This document shows positions 21,801-36,800 of a stretch of DNA of 64,000 bases, in pieces. Made by a program: the position numbers and the translations under genes. How positions within the stretch are numbered: position 1 is the stretch's first letter; every line of letters begins with the position of its first letter. The notes below the pieces were generated by a model. That model did no database searches. It saw nothing but the letters and a program-made list of their open reading frames with translations, and had not been told where the DNA came from. Source of the DNA: Polynucleobacter sp. 30F-ANTBAC (GTDB taxonomy: Bacteria > Pseudomonadota > Gammaproteobacteria > Burkholderiales > Burkholderiaceae); contig NZ_JACVON010000001.1 in assembly GCF_018882385.1 (NCBI RefSeq), positions 170,942 through 234,941 on the forward strand, read 5' to 3'.

Positions 21801-24800
21801 ACCGCGAATGAACTGAACGTTACAGGTACTGGCGGAGCGTCAAGCACCATTGTCTCTTTAGGTGCGATCACCATTAATGCGGGTGGTGGAGATGTCAATG
21901 TGATTGCCAATAACCGAGCAGCAGGCGCAGCAATCGGTATCACTCAAGCGGGTGTCATTACGAATAATGCGGTTGGCTCCAATATGAGCTTTATCAGTAA
22001 CAACACAATTGATCAGGGTGGGGCGATCACACTGGCGGCCAACTCTGGCAACCGTGTAGCTAATATCCTTTTTGACACAACGTCAGGTACCAATGCATCT
22101 AGCGTGACAACAGGAACAGTTGCGATGGCCACTGGCACATCAACAGCGGCTATCAATTATTTAATTAAGACCAATGGTGCCATCATTTCAGTACCGGCCA
22201 TTGCTGTTCCTGGTTACATTCGTTTAGACAATACCTGTTTAGGCTGCAATACAGCAGCTACCCCAGCTAGCGCATTCTTAAATGGTGTGGGCTTAACACT
22301 CAGAGGTAATTTATCAGCCGGTACATTGGCCAACCCAATTGGCGTGACATTCAATATCGTATCGAATGGCACGGGCAGAGCTATCTTCCAAAACACCTAT
22401 ACCATTACCTCAGCTTCTGGTGGTGTCTCCATCACGTCACAGAGTCAAACAGGTAATGCTTATTACAGCACTGGAGCGATTACGGCAACAGGCCAGGCAA
22501 TTACGATTACCACCAACAGCACAACTGGTTCTGGTATTGATACCACCGGCACGATCAGTGGCGGGGCGGTGACTTTAAGCAGTACGCAATCTACGGCTAC
22601 TGCAACAGCTATTCCTGTGACTGCGACTGGCTTGATCACAGCGAACTCACTGACTGTAACCGGTAACGGTGGTGCCTCAAGCACAATCGTTGATCTTGGG
22701 GCTATTACACTCAATGCCGGTGGCACGAATATAACTATCACGGGTAATAACCTTGCATCTGGTGATAAGGTGGGTATCAAGCAAACCGGTGCAATTATCG
22801 ATAACGCAATTGGTTCAAGTATCAGTTTTATCTCTAATAACCTGATCAATCAGACTGGTGCGATTACCTTAGTGGCAAACACTGTTGTTTCTGCAGCCAA
22901 TATTGTTTACGACACTACGGGCGGTAACAATACCTCGAAGATTACTTCCGGTACCGTCACCATCGGTGCAGGCACTTCAACTGCCGCAATCAACTACATC
23001 GTCAAGACCAATGGCGCAATTATTTCTGTTCCAGCCATTACTGTGCCTGGCTACATACTCCTGGATGACACTTGCTTGGGGTGCACCACTGCAGTGACTA
23101 CCTCAACAGCAGCTGCAAACGGTGCTGCGATTACCATTACTGGTGCCTTATCTGCAGGATCTCTGGCGGGATCAACTGGTGTCAAGATTAACGCGGTAGC
23201 TAACGGTACCGGTATCGGCTTTACTCAGGGTGCCAATGCAATTAGCTCTAGTGCGGGTGGTGTGACGATTACAGTGAACGGCCAAACTGGTACTGGATAC
23301 ACAAGTACTGGCGGTATTACAGCGACTGGTCAGGCGATCGCTATCACCAGTACAACAACTTCTGGTGGCACAGGCATTTGGCTTACTGGTGCCGTTACTG
23401 GTGGATCGGTCACGTTAATCAGCAACAAAACCTCAGCAACCGCCACATCAGTCCATATTGCTGCAACAGGATTAATCACTGCCAATAGTTTGACAGTCAC
23501 TACTCGCGGGGGTTTATCTGCTACGCTGGTTTCATTAGGCGCAATCACCATTAATGCTGGCGGTGGGAATATCACGGTAAACGCAATGGCTGATACAGCC
23601 ACTACGGGTACGGATGTTGGTATTTATCAATCTGGCGCGATTATAAATAACGCTGTCGGATCAAACATCAGCTTTGTCACCAACAACATCATCAATCAGT
23701 TAGGCGCAATCAGTCTGGTTGCCAATACTGGAGCTCCAGCAGCTAATATTATTTACGACACAACATCAGGCACTAAGGCAGCAAATATTTCCAGTGGGGC
23801 ACTTACGTTCACCACTGGCACAGGATCAGTAATTAATTACGTTGCTAAATCTGCTGGTTCGGCAATTGCAACAGGTGCGATTGGTACATCTACGGCTCCC
23901 TTGCCAGGTTATGTCACTATCGACAACACCTATGGATGCGCTACAGCGCCTTGTACGAAAGTCAGTGGATTTGTTGCAATTGGTAATGCCGCTACTTTGG
24001 CTACTGCATCGGCTGGAGTAACTATTTCCAATGCAATTTATGCGGCCAAATACATTGCCATCTCCGGCATCTCCAATACAGCGGCTGGCGTTACCTATTC
24101 AGCAGCAATTAATTCATCTGAGTCTGGAATTGTCCTTACGGGCACATCGATTGGTACTGCAGCCACTGGCTATGGTGTTTATGGAAGTGTCGCTGCTGGT
24201 GTGGTTACGGCAGCTGGTTTGGTTGAAGTATACGGAACATCTACTGCAAGTAGCGGTACTGTTGACGCAATTAAGACCGTGGCATCAGCAACCATCACTG
24301 GCAATGCTGGCGTCATGATTTTTGCTATGAATACCAGTGGCAACATTACATTGGGCGGTTTAGTTAAAAACGGAGGCGCTACTCGTGGGGTCACTGTTAG
24401 CGGTACTGGAAACGTCAGTCTTGCTGGCGCATGGAACTCTGGTGTCAATGGCATCATCATTGTTGCAGGCAGGGGGGAGCAGGCAGGCGTAATTACTGGT
24501 GGTGATATTACTGCAGTTGGCACTCTCACAAATTCTGGTGGAGTTATTTCAATCTCCATGGCTAAGCCTGATGCAACGAGTTACGCGATTGCTGGTGCAC
24601 TCGGCATTACTACTGCTAATGCTAATGCGACTACCAATATTGCCTACGGAATTGCTGGTGGCACACCTGTGAAGCCCGGTAATTACGTTGGTGGCAACTT
24701 CATCAACTACCGTCAAAAGATCTCAGGTAGTACGCTTGCTATTACTGTCACGCTAAATAGTGACTATTCAGCAGCATATGGGACGGCTTATAACTCAAAT

Positions 24801-27800
24801 GCCGCCAATGATTGGTTGCAAGCCAATGCAACAGTTACCTTTACAGGTTCTAGTAATGCAACGTTTGGTTTGCCTGCCATTACAAGTGCTTCGAGCGCAT
24901 ATGTTAAATCTGTTTTGGTATTTAGCCCAACGGTAGGGGGCACGACTGCTCTAAATGGCACTAATGCTAATGCGGTGCAAACAGCTACAGTACTAACAAC
25001 GAATAGCCTCACTGCGACAGATGGCTCTACGGTAACCTTATCTGGCGCAGCGCGCACCTACACGATTACCCCTGCGGTTTTAGGAATTTCTGTATCTGCA
25101 GTTTATAACGGTACAACCACTTTTACCAATGCTGTGATCACGGCAACAGGCAAGGCTGATTGGGATAAGATTACTTCTGTGACCGTCAGCTCTGCGAATG
25201 TTAATGGAGCAAGTACTTATGTGACAGCAATTGGCGGCACTTCCACAGCAGGCACGTTCTCAGCATCGAACTATGTTATTAATTCATCATTCAACAATAC
25301 TTTAGTTAGTGGTGCCGCCGTTAATGCTGATCAAGCCTCAGCCACTAATCGAGTGAGCATCACGCCTGCCCCACTAGGGGTCGCGGTATCGGGTGTTTAT
25401 ACCGGCACCACAAGCATTGCACCAACAGCGTTCAATCTGACTGGCTTGGTTAATGGTGAAACCATCTCAGGTATCAGCGCAGCCACGATTAACAACATGA
25501 ATGTTGCTGCAAACAATAGCAATTACGTCACAGCACTAGTGTCAAATGGTGGCACGGCATCCTTGGATAACTACGCCATCACGCCGGCTTACAACACGGT
25601 ATTGGGCAACACTCAAAATACGGTGACCTTAACGCCTAAGTCAATTACGGTGACTGGTATTGCTATCGGAGCAAAAACATATGACGGTACAACTAGCGCG
25701 ACTGTAACGGCAGGTGCGTTAGATGGAGTAGCTTCAATTGATCAATCATCTGCTAGCTTAAGCTTGACTCAAACAGCCAACTTTGTAACAGCTAATGCCG
25801 CCAATGATGTATCAATCAACGTAGTCGGTAAGCTTGCTGGAACTGCTGTGACGAACTACACACTTGTTCAGCCAACCGGTATTACAGCCAATATTGCTCG
25901 CAAAACTATTACCGTGGGTGGCACTTCAACCGCAGTAAATAAAACATACGATCGAACTAACGTTGCGACTATCTATGGTGGCAATCTGGTGGGGGTCATT
26001 ACCGCTGATGTGCCTAACGTGAGTTTGACGCAAGTTGGTACATTTGCTCAAACCGATGTGGCTAACGGTATTGCCGTAACTGTGAATGCTTCGCTTGCTG
26101 GTACAGCCGCTTCTAACTATATCGTGACGCAGCCAGCTAATTTATCAGCCAACATCACACCGAAAACACTCACTGTTGCCGATACCACTGTTGCCAATAA
26201 AGTGTATAACGCCAATACAGCAGCAACAGTCACGGGCGGTACGTTGGTGGGTGTGATTGCCGGTGATGAATCCTTGGTCACTCTGGCAAGATCCGCTACC
26301 TTTACATCCGCTAATGCTGCCAATGCTATTCCATTAACGATCAATCACTCGATCGGTGGCGATGCCAGTGGTAACTACACCTTGGTTCAGCCAACGGGTA
26401 TTGTTGCGAACATTACTCCAGCACCATTGGGTATCTCGGTTGCGGCAACTTATAGTGGCTCAACCACCATCACACCAACCACCTTTAGCGTGAATGGCTT
26501 GGTCAATGGTGAGACCATCACAACTATTAGCAGTGCGGTTATCAATAGTATGAATGTGAGTGCTAATAGTGCTAATTTTGTTAAATCAATCACTATTGGC
26601 GCTGGCACAGCCAATCCAAGTAACTACACATTCAATACGGCTACCAATACAACCGCTGGCAGCACGCTCAATACAGTCACTTTGTCAGCCAAGGCACTCA
26701 CGGTGACGGGTACGATTGCAGATAACAAAACGTATGACGGTACGACTGCAGTCAGCGTTTGGGGTGGAACATTGGTTGGTGTGATTGGTATTGATGCGGT
26801 CACCTTAACGCAAACAGGTATCCTCAACAGCAGCAACGTTGGAGTGGCTGTTCCTGTGACCATGACCAGCACGATTTCAGGGTTTTCATCAGGTAACTAC
26901 ACACTCGTTCAGCCAACGGGTATTGCTGCTGCAATTACACCGAAGCGCATCACGATCAGTGACGGTACAGTCGCTAATAAGGTTTATGACGGCACCACGA
27001 ATGCAGTATTAACGGGTGGATCATTGGTAGGTGTTTTACCAGCTGATGCTAACAATGTGGTTCTCACGCAAGCCGGTAGATTCTCATCCCCGAACGTTAG
27101 TAACGGCATCATCATTATTGCGAGTGGCTCGATCTCTGGTAGTGCCGCCTCTAACTACACCTTGGTTCAGCCAACGGGTATTACGGCCAATATCACACCG
27201 GCGATGCTCGGCATCTCCGTGATTGGTCTTGCAAATGGTACAAATAACATTTCACCGATTTCATTCACGATCAATGGCTTGATCAATGGTCAAACCATTA
27301 CCAGTTTGAGTACCGTCAACGTGAAGAGCTCTAGTATTAGTAGTAACGGCAGCAACTTTGTGACAGGCATCGTGATTTCTGGCGGTACAGCATTGGCTAC
27401 CAACTATGCGTTTGCGCCATCGTATAACGCTGCTGCCGGAATCAATCAAAACACGGTCACTCTCGTTAATCAGAATCAGAAAATCGTGACGGTGACGGGT
27501 ACTGTGGCCGGTAGCAAAGTCTATGACGGCACAACAGCCATTACTGTAAGCGGTGGTACTTTGGTCGGTGTGGTTGGCTCGGATAACGTGAGTTTGGTCT
27601 TTGGCGCATCATTGGTGAATCCAAATGTCAGCTTAGTCTCAGCAGTTGCCGTGAACTATTCATTATCTGGTGCGGATGCTGCTAACTACATATTGGTGCA
27701 GCCAACAGGTATTACAGCCATCGTGACTCCTGCCCCAATAGGTATTGTTCTTTCAGGAACTTACAATGGCACAACAACCGTCAATCCTAATTCATTTGCC

Positions 27801-30800
27801 GTAACTGGATTGGTTAATGGCGAAACCATCACGGGTCTATCAAGTGCCACATTAAGTGCTGCGAATGTGTCTAACAATGGCAGCAATTATGTTGCTTCAA
27901 TTGTGACCAATGGCGGCACAGCCAATCTAGATAACTATAAGATTACTCAGGCCTACAACGCAAGCTCTGGAACAACGCAAAACACAGCCACTTTGACACC
28001 TAAAGCCCTAACAGTAGGTGGTGTATCCGTTGCAGATAACAAGGTGTATGACGGATCAACTGCTGCAACCATTAGTGGTGGCGCACTGGTTGGTATCGTT
28101 GGCTCGGATGTGGTTACTTTGAACCAATTGGGGACTTTTGCTCAAAGTGACGTTGCCAACGGTATTGCAGTCACTTCAACCAGTACCTTAAGCGGCTTGC
28201 ATGCTGCCAACTATTCGGTGACACAACCAACAGGCATCACTGGCAATATCACACCTAAAACAATCACAGTGAGTGGTGTATCTGTTGCTAACAAGGTTTA
28301 CGATGGTGATAACTCGGCAACCGTCACTGGTGGTTCATTGCTTGGTTTGGTCGGTTCTGATGGTGCCAATGTCAGCCTGGCTCAAACAGCCACTTTTGCA
28401 TCCGTTAATGTCGGTCAAGCGATTACGGTCACACCCGTTGCTAGCATCTCCGGTACTAAAGCTGCTAACTACATTCTGACTCAGCCCAATACAGTTACTG
28501 CCAATATCACACCAAAGGCATTGACGGTCACTGGTACAACAGTTTCTAACAAAGCCTATGACGGAACAACGGCGGCTACTTTCACAGGCGGAAGCTTAAG
28601 TGGTGTGGTGACAGCAGATATCAATAATGTCACTTTAACTAGAGCAGGTATATTCACATCCGCTAATGTAGGCAACTCCATCGCTGTTGCTGTTAATCAC
28701 AGCATCAGTGGTTCTGCTATCGGTAACTACACGCTGACTCAACCAACAGGTGTCTCAGCCAATATCACTGCTAAAGCTGTCACCATCACTGCAGACGATA
28801 TCAGTACTATTTATGGCAATACCACCAATTTAGGTACGACTGCTTTCAGACAAACTGGTCTTTTAACTGGAGACTCTATCAGTGGAGTCACCTTGCAATA
28901 CAGCGGTAGCAATGCAGTTGCTGCGACAGTGAATGCCGGTTCATACACAAGCAGCATCATCGCTAGTGCAGCGACTGGTTCTGGTTTAAGTAACTACGCC
29001 ATCAGCTATGTGGCTGGTGATTTGACCGTCACACCTGCAACATTAACTATTACGCCAACAACTAAGAGCGCTGTTTATAACGGTAGTGCCTTGAATGCAG
29101 CTACTTATTCAACCAATCCTGCAAACTACACAGTTTCTGGCTATAAAAATACAGACTCAGCGACTAATACGCCATTGGCATTCACGGGTGCACTAGGATT
29201 TACAGCAGGTGGCTCTTCGTCTTCAGTTCTTAATGCGGGAACTTACGGTTATGCTGCTGGCGATTTAGCTGCTACAACAACCAATGGCAATTACACCGTT
29301 GTACTCAACAGCACACTCTCGAATCAGTATGTTGTAACACCTGCTACAGTTAGCTTAACTGCACGTAAGATCTATGACGGATCCAGTGGCTTTGTTGTTG
29401 GTACCGCTGGAACAACCTTCACAGTAGCAACAGGCATTGGTTCACAAACACTCACAGTTTCTGGATCAGCTAATGCTAATAATGCCAATGTAATCGGTGT
29501 TAGCAGTCTCGATACGACTGGATTAAGTTTAGTTAACGGCAGTAACGGTGGTTTAGCAAGTAACTATGTATTGCCAAGCACAACTGGTGATGTAGCCATT
29601 ACGCCAAAAGCGGTAACTGTCACTATTTCAACACCGCCAAAAGTTTATGACACGACGACTAACGCTGCTTTAGTAGCAGGTACTGATTCAAGCAATGGAT
29701 CATATGTCTTATCAGGCTTTGTTAATGGCGAGGGTGCTTACATCACGCAAACAAATGGCAGCTATAACAGTGCTAACGTAGCAACAGCTTCAACGATTAC
29801 AGCAGCAGTTGGTTCATCGTATATTGCAAAGAATGGCACGGCACTGACTAACTACACCTTACCAGTGACGGTATCTGGTAGCTCAAGTATTACGCCAGCG
29901 CCATTAACGATGACAGCGGACAATGCCTCAACGTATATTGGTGTCACTCCAACTCTGACATATCAGTTATCAGGCTTGCTTGGCGCTGATACAGCCAGCA
30001 ATTCAATTAGCAATCCAACAGTCAGCTATACCGCTGGCGCATTAGATACTGCAACATCTCCGCCAACAACACCGACAGCAGCTTTGGTGCCGAGTGCCAC
30101 ATCATCGAATTACGCTTTAACTTTTGTTAATGGTTCCTTAACGGTTGCTGCTAACCGTCAAATGATTGTCAATGTGGGTAGCAACACAACATCTTATGGC
30201 GTGGTGAACTCGACCAATGTCACCTTCTTAGGTAATGCTTTATCAAGCACCAATAGCATTGTTGCGGGTTACTGTACCGATTGCGTTGCAGGTAATTCCA
30301 ACCCAACTATTATTAATTTAACCTTAACGGCACCCGTTGCTGGTGGCAATATCTGGACTGCCACGGATAATTTAGGTTCTGGTGCGGGAACAGGGCAGGG
30401 TCAATACACATTTGTGATCACGCCAACCATCCCATCTAACTCTTATAGTGGTGGTCAGAATCTCAATGTGGGTAACTATGCCATTACTCCAAGCGGCTTA
30501 GCAACAGTGAGCGGTTATGCAACCAATTACGACCCGGCCAAAGAAATTATTTATAACGCTGGTAATTTAAACGTCACGCCAAAAGTATTAACTGTGACAG
30601 GTACAACAGTTGCTAATCGAGCATATAACGGTACGAATGTCGCAACAGTTTCAGGTGGTCAATTAGCGGGTGTTGCGACAGGTGATACATCTGTTGACAT
30701 TAACCTAACTCAGGCTGGTAATTTTTCTTCAGTCAACGTTGCGAATGGTATTGCAGTTAATGTAACCAATTCATTAGCTGGTACCGCTGCATCGAACTAT

Positions 30801-33800
30801 ATCCTTACTCAACCAACTGGCTTGACAGCTAATATCACTCCTGCTCAAGTGACGATTAGTGGTTTATCAGTGGCCAATAAGGTTTACGACGCCAATAGGT
30901 CAGCAACTGTCAGCGGAACACCGGTTGTTTTAGGCTTGATTGGATCAGACACAGCCAATGCATCTGGTTCAATCACGGCAACGTTTGATCAAAAGGATGT
31001 AGGTAATAACCGACTAGTTACAGCAGACTTTACCGATCTAAGTCTTGATAATCCCAACTACATGATTTTGGGCTCAACCAGCGTATTACGAGCCAATATC
31101 ACGCCAGCCTCTATCACAGTGAGTGCTGCAAAAACCTACGATGGCACCAACTCTGTCACGGCTGGTCAGATGACTGTTGCAGGTATTGCGGGGGAAACGC
31201 TGACATTTGCATCCGGAAGCTTGGGAACATTAACAAGCCCGAATGTGGGATCTGCATCATTGTCATCATTGTCTAATGCTGAGTTAGTCACTGGTACAGG
31301 TTTAGCTACCAACTATTCTGTGGTTAACCCAATATTCTCAACAGTTGCCATTACTCCTGCTGCCATTACTGTGACGACCAACAGTATGACCAAGGTCTAT
31401 GATGCAACGAATGGTACGGCTTCAGCTCGAACTTCTGCCAATGCTGCACCAGCTTTGGTTTTAAGTAGTGGCTCATTGTTTACTAACCAAGTGACTGGTT
31501 TGCTAGATACCTTATCAGGTGGTTCTTTTGTTTACTCTGACCTTAACGCTGGAAGTGGCAATAAGACAGTGAATGTCTCCAACGCTAGTGTTGTTAGCGG
31601 CGCAACAACCGTCACCTCTAACTACACCATCACTTATCAAGCCAATACAAGCAGTACCATCACAAAAGCACCTCTATGGGTTGGTGGTTTGACTGCTTCA
31701 GATAAGGTCTACAACAACACGACGACCGCAGCGATCACAGGCACGCCATCCATTGCATCCGGTTTATTGCTCAATGACACCAGCAACCTAACTGGTACTG
31801 CATCAGTTGGCACATTTGCTAACCTCAATGTGGGAACAGGCATTGTTGTCACACCTGATTTAAGTACTTTAGCTCTAGATAACCTGAACTACTATATTGC
31901 TGGTACCAGCACGGTATTGGCAGCGAATATCACGCCAGCACCTGTCACGATCAGTGGTTTGACAGCTAACAACAAGGTTTATGACACAACCCTTGCTGCA
32001 ACATTGAGCGGTACGCCTACAATCAGTGGCTTATTAAGCAATACCAACTCTACTGTGTCGGGAAGCTACAGCGGTGAATTTGCCAATGCCAACGTGGGTA
32101 ATGCCAAAACTATTACAGCTGATTTAAGTGCTCTAACGCTTTCAAATAGCAACTATTACATTTCAGGTGTGACAGATACTATTACCGCCAACATTACACC
32201 TGCACCTCTCCAAGTAGGTGGGTTAACAACATCGAATAAGGTTTACAACGCCAATACGGATGCGGTTTTGTCAGGCAGCGCGATCATCGCATCTGGTTTA
32301 TTGGGTAGTGATGTGGCTACATTAAATGGTTCTGCCGCAGCCGGTATCTTTGCAAGTTCTGACGTAGGAACAGGTATTAGCATTACAGCCACTTTGACAG
32401 GTTTAAGTTCATCAAATCCTAACTACTATGTGGCTGGATATTCCGCTGCACTGTCTGCTGATATCACGCCAGCGCCTGTCACAATCAGCGGTTTGACTGC
32501 TGTTGATAAGGTGTATGACACAACTACAGCTGCGACTATAACTGGCACTCGTGCGTTGGCAGGTCTACTCAACAATGAAAACGTGACGATCAATGGATCA
32601 ATAACGGGTGCTTTTGTTGGTTCTGATGCCGGAACAGGTATCGCAGTCAGCGTGAACATAAGTAACATCACACTTTCTAACCCGAACTACGCGATAACTG
32701 GTCTAACAGCACCTTTGACCGCCAATATTACGCCGGCACCTTTGGTTGTTTCAGCGATTGAGCAAACCATGACCTATGGTTCGCCCGTGCCAACCCTCAC
32801 ATACAACTTACTATCTGGCCTGTTGGGGAATGATTCTGCTGGATTTACTGGTTCGTTAGCAACTAATGTGAGTGCAACATCAGCAGTTGGCAATAATTAC
32901 ACTATTACCCAAGGTACTTTGACTGCCTCAAGTAACTACGTCATTGATGTTTTCAATCCAGCAACCATGACCGTGACACCTCGTCCTGTGACTGTGACAG
33001 TGACAAGCGGTCAATTTAAAGTTTATGGCAATGCCGATCCTAGCTCTTTTGCGACTTCTGTTGAAGTTCAGGGCAACAACAGGGGGTTGATTACTGGTAG
33101 CAGCTTAGCTGGAGCTCTTGTGAGAACCGCTGGTGAGAACGTGGGTAGTTACCCTATTACGATAGGCACACTTGCTAGCGCAAATCCAAACTACGCCGTG
33201 ACTTTGATCCCTAATGACTATGTCATTACTGCTAGACCTATTACAGTAACTGCAACAGCAGGGCAGACAAAGGTTTATGGCGATGCCGATGGTTCACTAA
33301 CTTACGCAGTGACTTCAGGTTCATTGGCTACATTTAATAATGTGACCGACACTCTTATTGGAGTATTAGCTCGAGAACCAGGTAATCATGTTGGTATTGT
33401 TTACCCGATCAATGCCGGTACGCTGACAAGTACAAATAATCCTAACTATGAAATTACTTTCATAGGCTCAAGTTATTCAACAACGGCACGTCCGATAACC
33501 ATTGCTGCTCCTGCGATTAATAAAACTTACGATGGTGGTTATAACTACGACTTTACTGTTGCTGATATGGCGATCATGAATCAACAGTTGGTTGGGTCTG
33601 ATACGTTCAATACCATTAAAGCAGTATTCTCTGGAAATAATCCAAACGTTGGCAATAACAAAGTTATTGAAATTGATCCAAGATTAATTTCTATTTCTGA
33701 TGGTAACCAAGGTAGAAACTACATCATTACCTCTGTGAACTCAGTTGGCAACATTACGCCAGCTTCATTAACAGTCACAGCGGCAAATGATGCTAAGTTT

Positions 33801-36800
33801 AGAAGTGAGATTGATCCAATTGGATTTAACGGCGCTTTGTATAGAGGATTTGTTAATGGTGAAACCATCTCTAATTTGCCGGTTGCCAACCAAACCTTAT
33901 CGATCACTAGAACAAATCCAACGGTTAATGCCGAAGGTCTTTATGAACTTATTCCGGGTGGTCATGGTGCACAAGGTGAGATTGTCGGCAACTACCAAGT
34001 TAATTATGTCAATGGGCGCTTTACGATTCTTGGACCACAAGATTTATTGGTTAGAGCGACTGCTACCGTCAACTACGGCACAACTCCAACCTATAACTTC
34101 ACAGCTAAATACCTTGATTCAGCCGGCTCACTGATTTCTTATATTGGAACAAGTGCTGACACCCCAAGTCCAGCCGCTATTAATTTAACGTCCATTGGTT
34201 CAACACCATTTACATTAAGTGATAACGCTGGCGGATCTCTAACTACTGCCTTGATGCCTACCGGTACGACAAATAGTGCCTCAGGCAATATTAATGCCGG
34301 TCAATACAACATCACATCCACAGCCAATCCTAGCTTACTTGGATTTACCAACTTGGTGGTGATTGGTACTTTGGTAGTTGAACCCAAAGTTATTGCTACT
34401 CCAAGCCTTGGTTCATCAACATTTTCTAAAGTCTACGATGGCAATACGGCCATTCAGGGGAATCTAGTTAACGTTGCACCAATCAGTGCACAAATTGTGG
34501 CGGGTGATGCTGTTAGCTTATCTTCAACGGGTTTTTATAGTGATAAGAATGTTGGAACTGCCAAAGAGATAACTATCAATTTTGGTCTTACTGGCGCAGA
34601 TACAGGCAACTATATTTTGTCATCCAATCAAGCTATTGGACTTTTTGGCGCTATCACGCAGCTTAATTCAGTGACTTACATCGGCCCAGCAGGCGGTAAT
34701 TGGTCAGATGCCAGCAACTGGGCAGGTGGGGCGATTCCTGATTTATCGAACGTGGCTAACGTGGTGATTCCAACCGGTATGTCAGTCGCTTACGATGCAG
34801 CGGTCGCTGGTCCAGTCACAAGCCAAGTGGCCGCCAACGGGGCACTCAATTTAGCGGGTGCAGGCGCAAGTGTTTCTCTTGGCGGTATTTCAGGATCAGG
34901 GTCCATCGCCTTGGGTGCAAACAATCTCATATTAACGGCAGCAACGGGTAACTTTGCTGGATCAATGACTGGTTCTGGTGGTTTAACAGTTGCTGGAGGT
35001 ACTCAAACACTATCGGGTAACAATACCTTTACTGGTAACACAGTCATTGATGCCAATGCCAGCCTCATCATCGCTGGTTCAGGTAGCTTGGGCGATGGTA
35101 ATTATGCTGGCACTTTAACGAATAACGGCAATTTTGAATACGCTTCAACAGCAACCCAAACAATGACCGGTGTGATATCTGGAACCGGTGATATCGATAA
35201 AACAGGTACCGGTACACTCATTTTAGGTGCGACTAATACCTATAGTGGTGCCACCACTGTGGATGGTGGTACTTTAGCCATTACCAACGCGGGCGCTTTA
35301 GGAACTACAACGGGTGCTACAACGGTGAACACCGGTGGCACCTTGGATCTTCGTGATGTGACCGGTGTGGCTGAGCCAATCACCATTAACGGTGGCACCT
35401 TGGCTACCAGCTCGGGTAACAGCAGTGTGACCAGCCCATTAACGGTGACTGGTAGCAGTAGCATCGATGTGGATGGCACATCACTCACCATCACGAATGT
35501 TATTTCGGGCACTGGAAGTATTGATAAAACCGGCGAGGGCACTTTAGTTCTCGAGTCAGCTAACACCTACTCGGGTACTACCGAGATTGATGGCGGAACG
35601 ATCGTAATCACCAATGCGGCTGCTTTAGGCACAACAGCAGGTGGCACAACCGTTAATACTGGCGGTACTTTGGATTTACGCAATGTCACGGATGTTGAAG
35701 AGCCAATCACTTTGGCTGGTGGTACGTTGGCTACTAGCACGGGTAGTAGCAGTGTGACTAGCCCCATGACAGTGAACGGTAACAGTACTATTGATGTAGA
35801 TGGCACATCGCTTACCATCACCGATGTTATTTCTGGTACAGGTAGCATTGATAAAACAGGTGCAGGAACTTTAGTTCTTGAATCCGCCAATACCTACAGC
35901 GGTGCTACGGTGATAGATGGCGGTACGATTGCCATTACTGATGCTGCTGCATTAGGTTCAACAGCAGGCAATACCACGGTTAACACGGGTGGCACTTTAG
36001 ACCTTCGTGGCGTAACCGGTGTGGCTGAACCAATCACGTTGGCTGGTGGCACCTTGGCGGCAAGCACAGGGGATAACAGTGTGACGGGTCCGATTACTTT
36101 AGAAGCTAGGAGTGATAATCAAAGTGGGAACAGTACCATCGACGTCGATGGCACATCACTCACCATCTCGAGTGTGATGTCTGGTCCAGGTGGCATTGAT
36201 AAAACAGGCGCCGGCAATTTGGTACTCGAGTCTGCTAACACCTACACAGGTTCTACGAGCATTGATGCAGGTCGACTAATCTTGGCAGCAGGGGCCTCTG
36301 TTGCAGAGTCAGAAAAAATAGTCGTTGGTGCTAATGGCGTATTTGATACATCAGCTATTACCGACAATGTTTACATTAATAGCTTGGCCGGCGCAGGTTC
36401 TGTTGTTAATGGCTCTATTGCACCGAATTCTTTAGTGATCAAAGATGCTATCCCTGGCGATGTGTTCTCAGGTGTGATCAGTGGCACAGGCGGATTGAGT
36501 ATCACGGGTGGTACGCAAACATTAACGGGTATCAATACCTATACTGGCCCAACCGTTGTTAGCCCAGGTGCCAATCTCATTGCATCGATCCAATCCATCC
36601 CGGGCGATGTGGTGAATAACGGTAGCTTTGGTTTGAGCCAAGCAACCGATGGTTCATTCACAAAAAATATGAGTGGTACAGGTTCCATGGTCATTGGTGG
36701 TACCGGTGTTATTACCTTAACCGGCACCAATACCCAATCAGGCGGTACAACAATTGAGGATGGCGCCTCTCTCATGATCGGGTCAACAGGAGCCTTGAGT

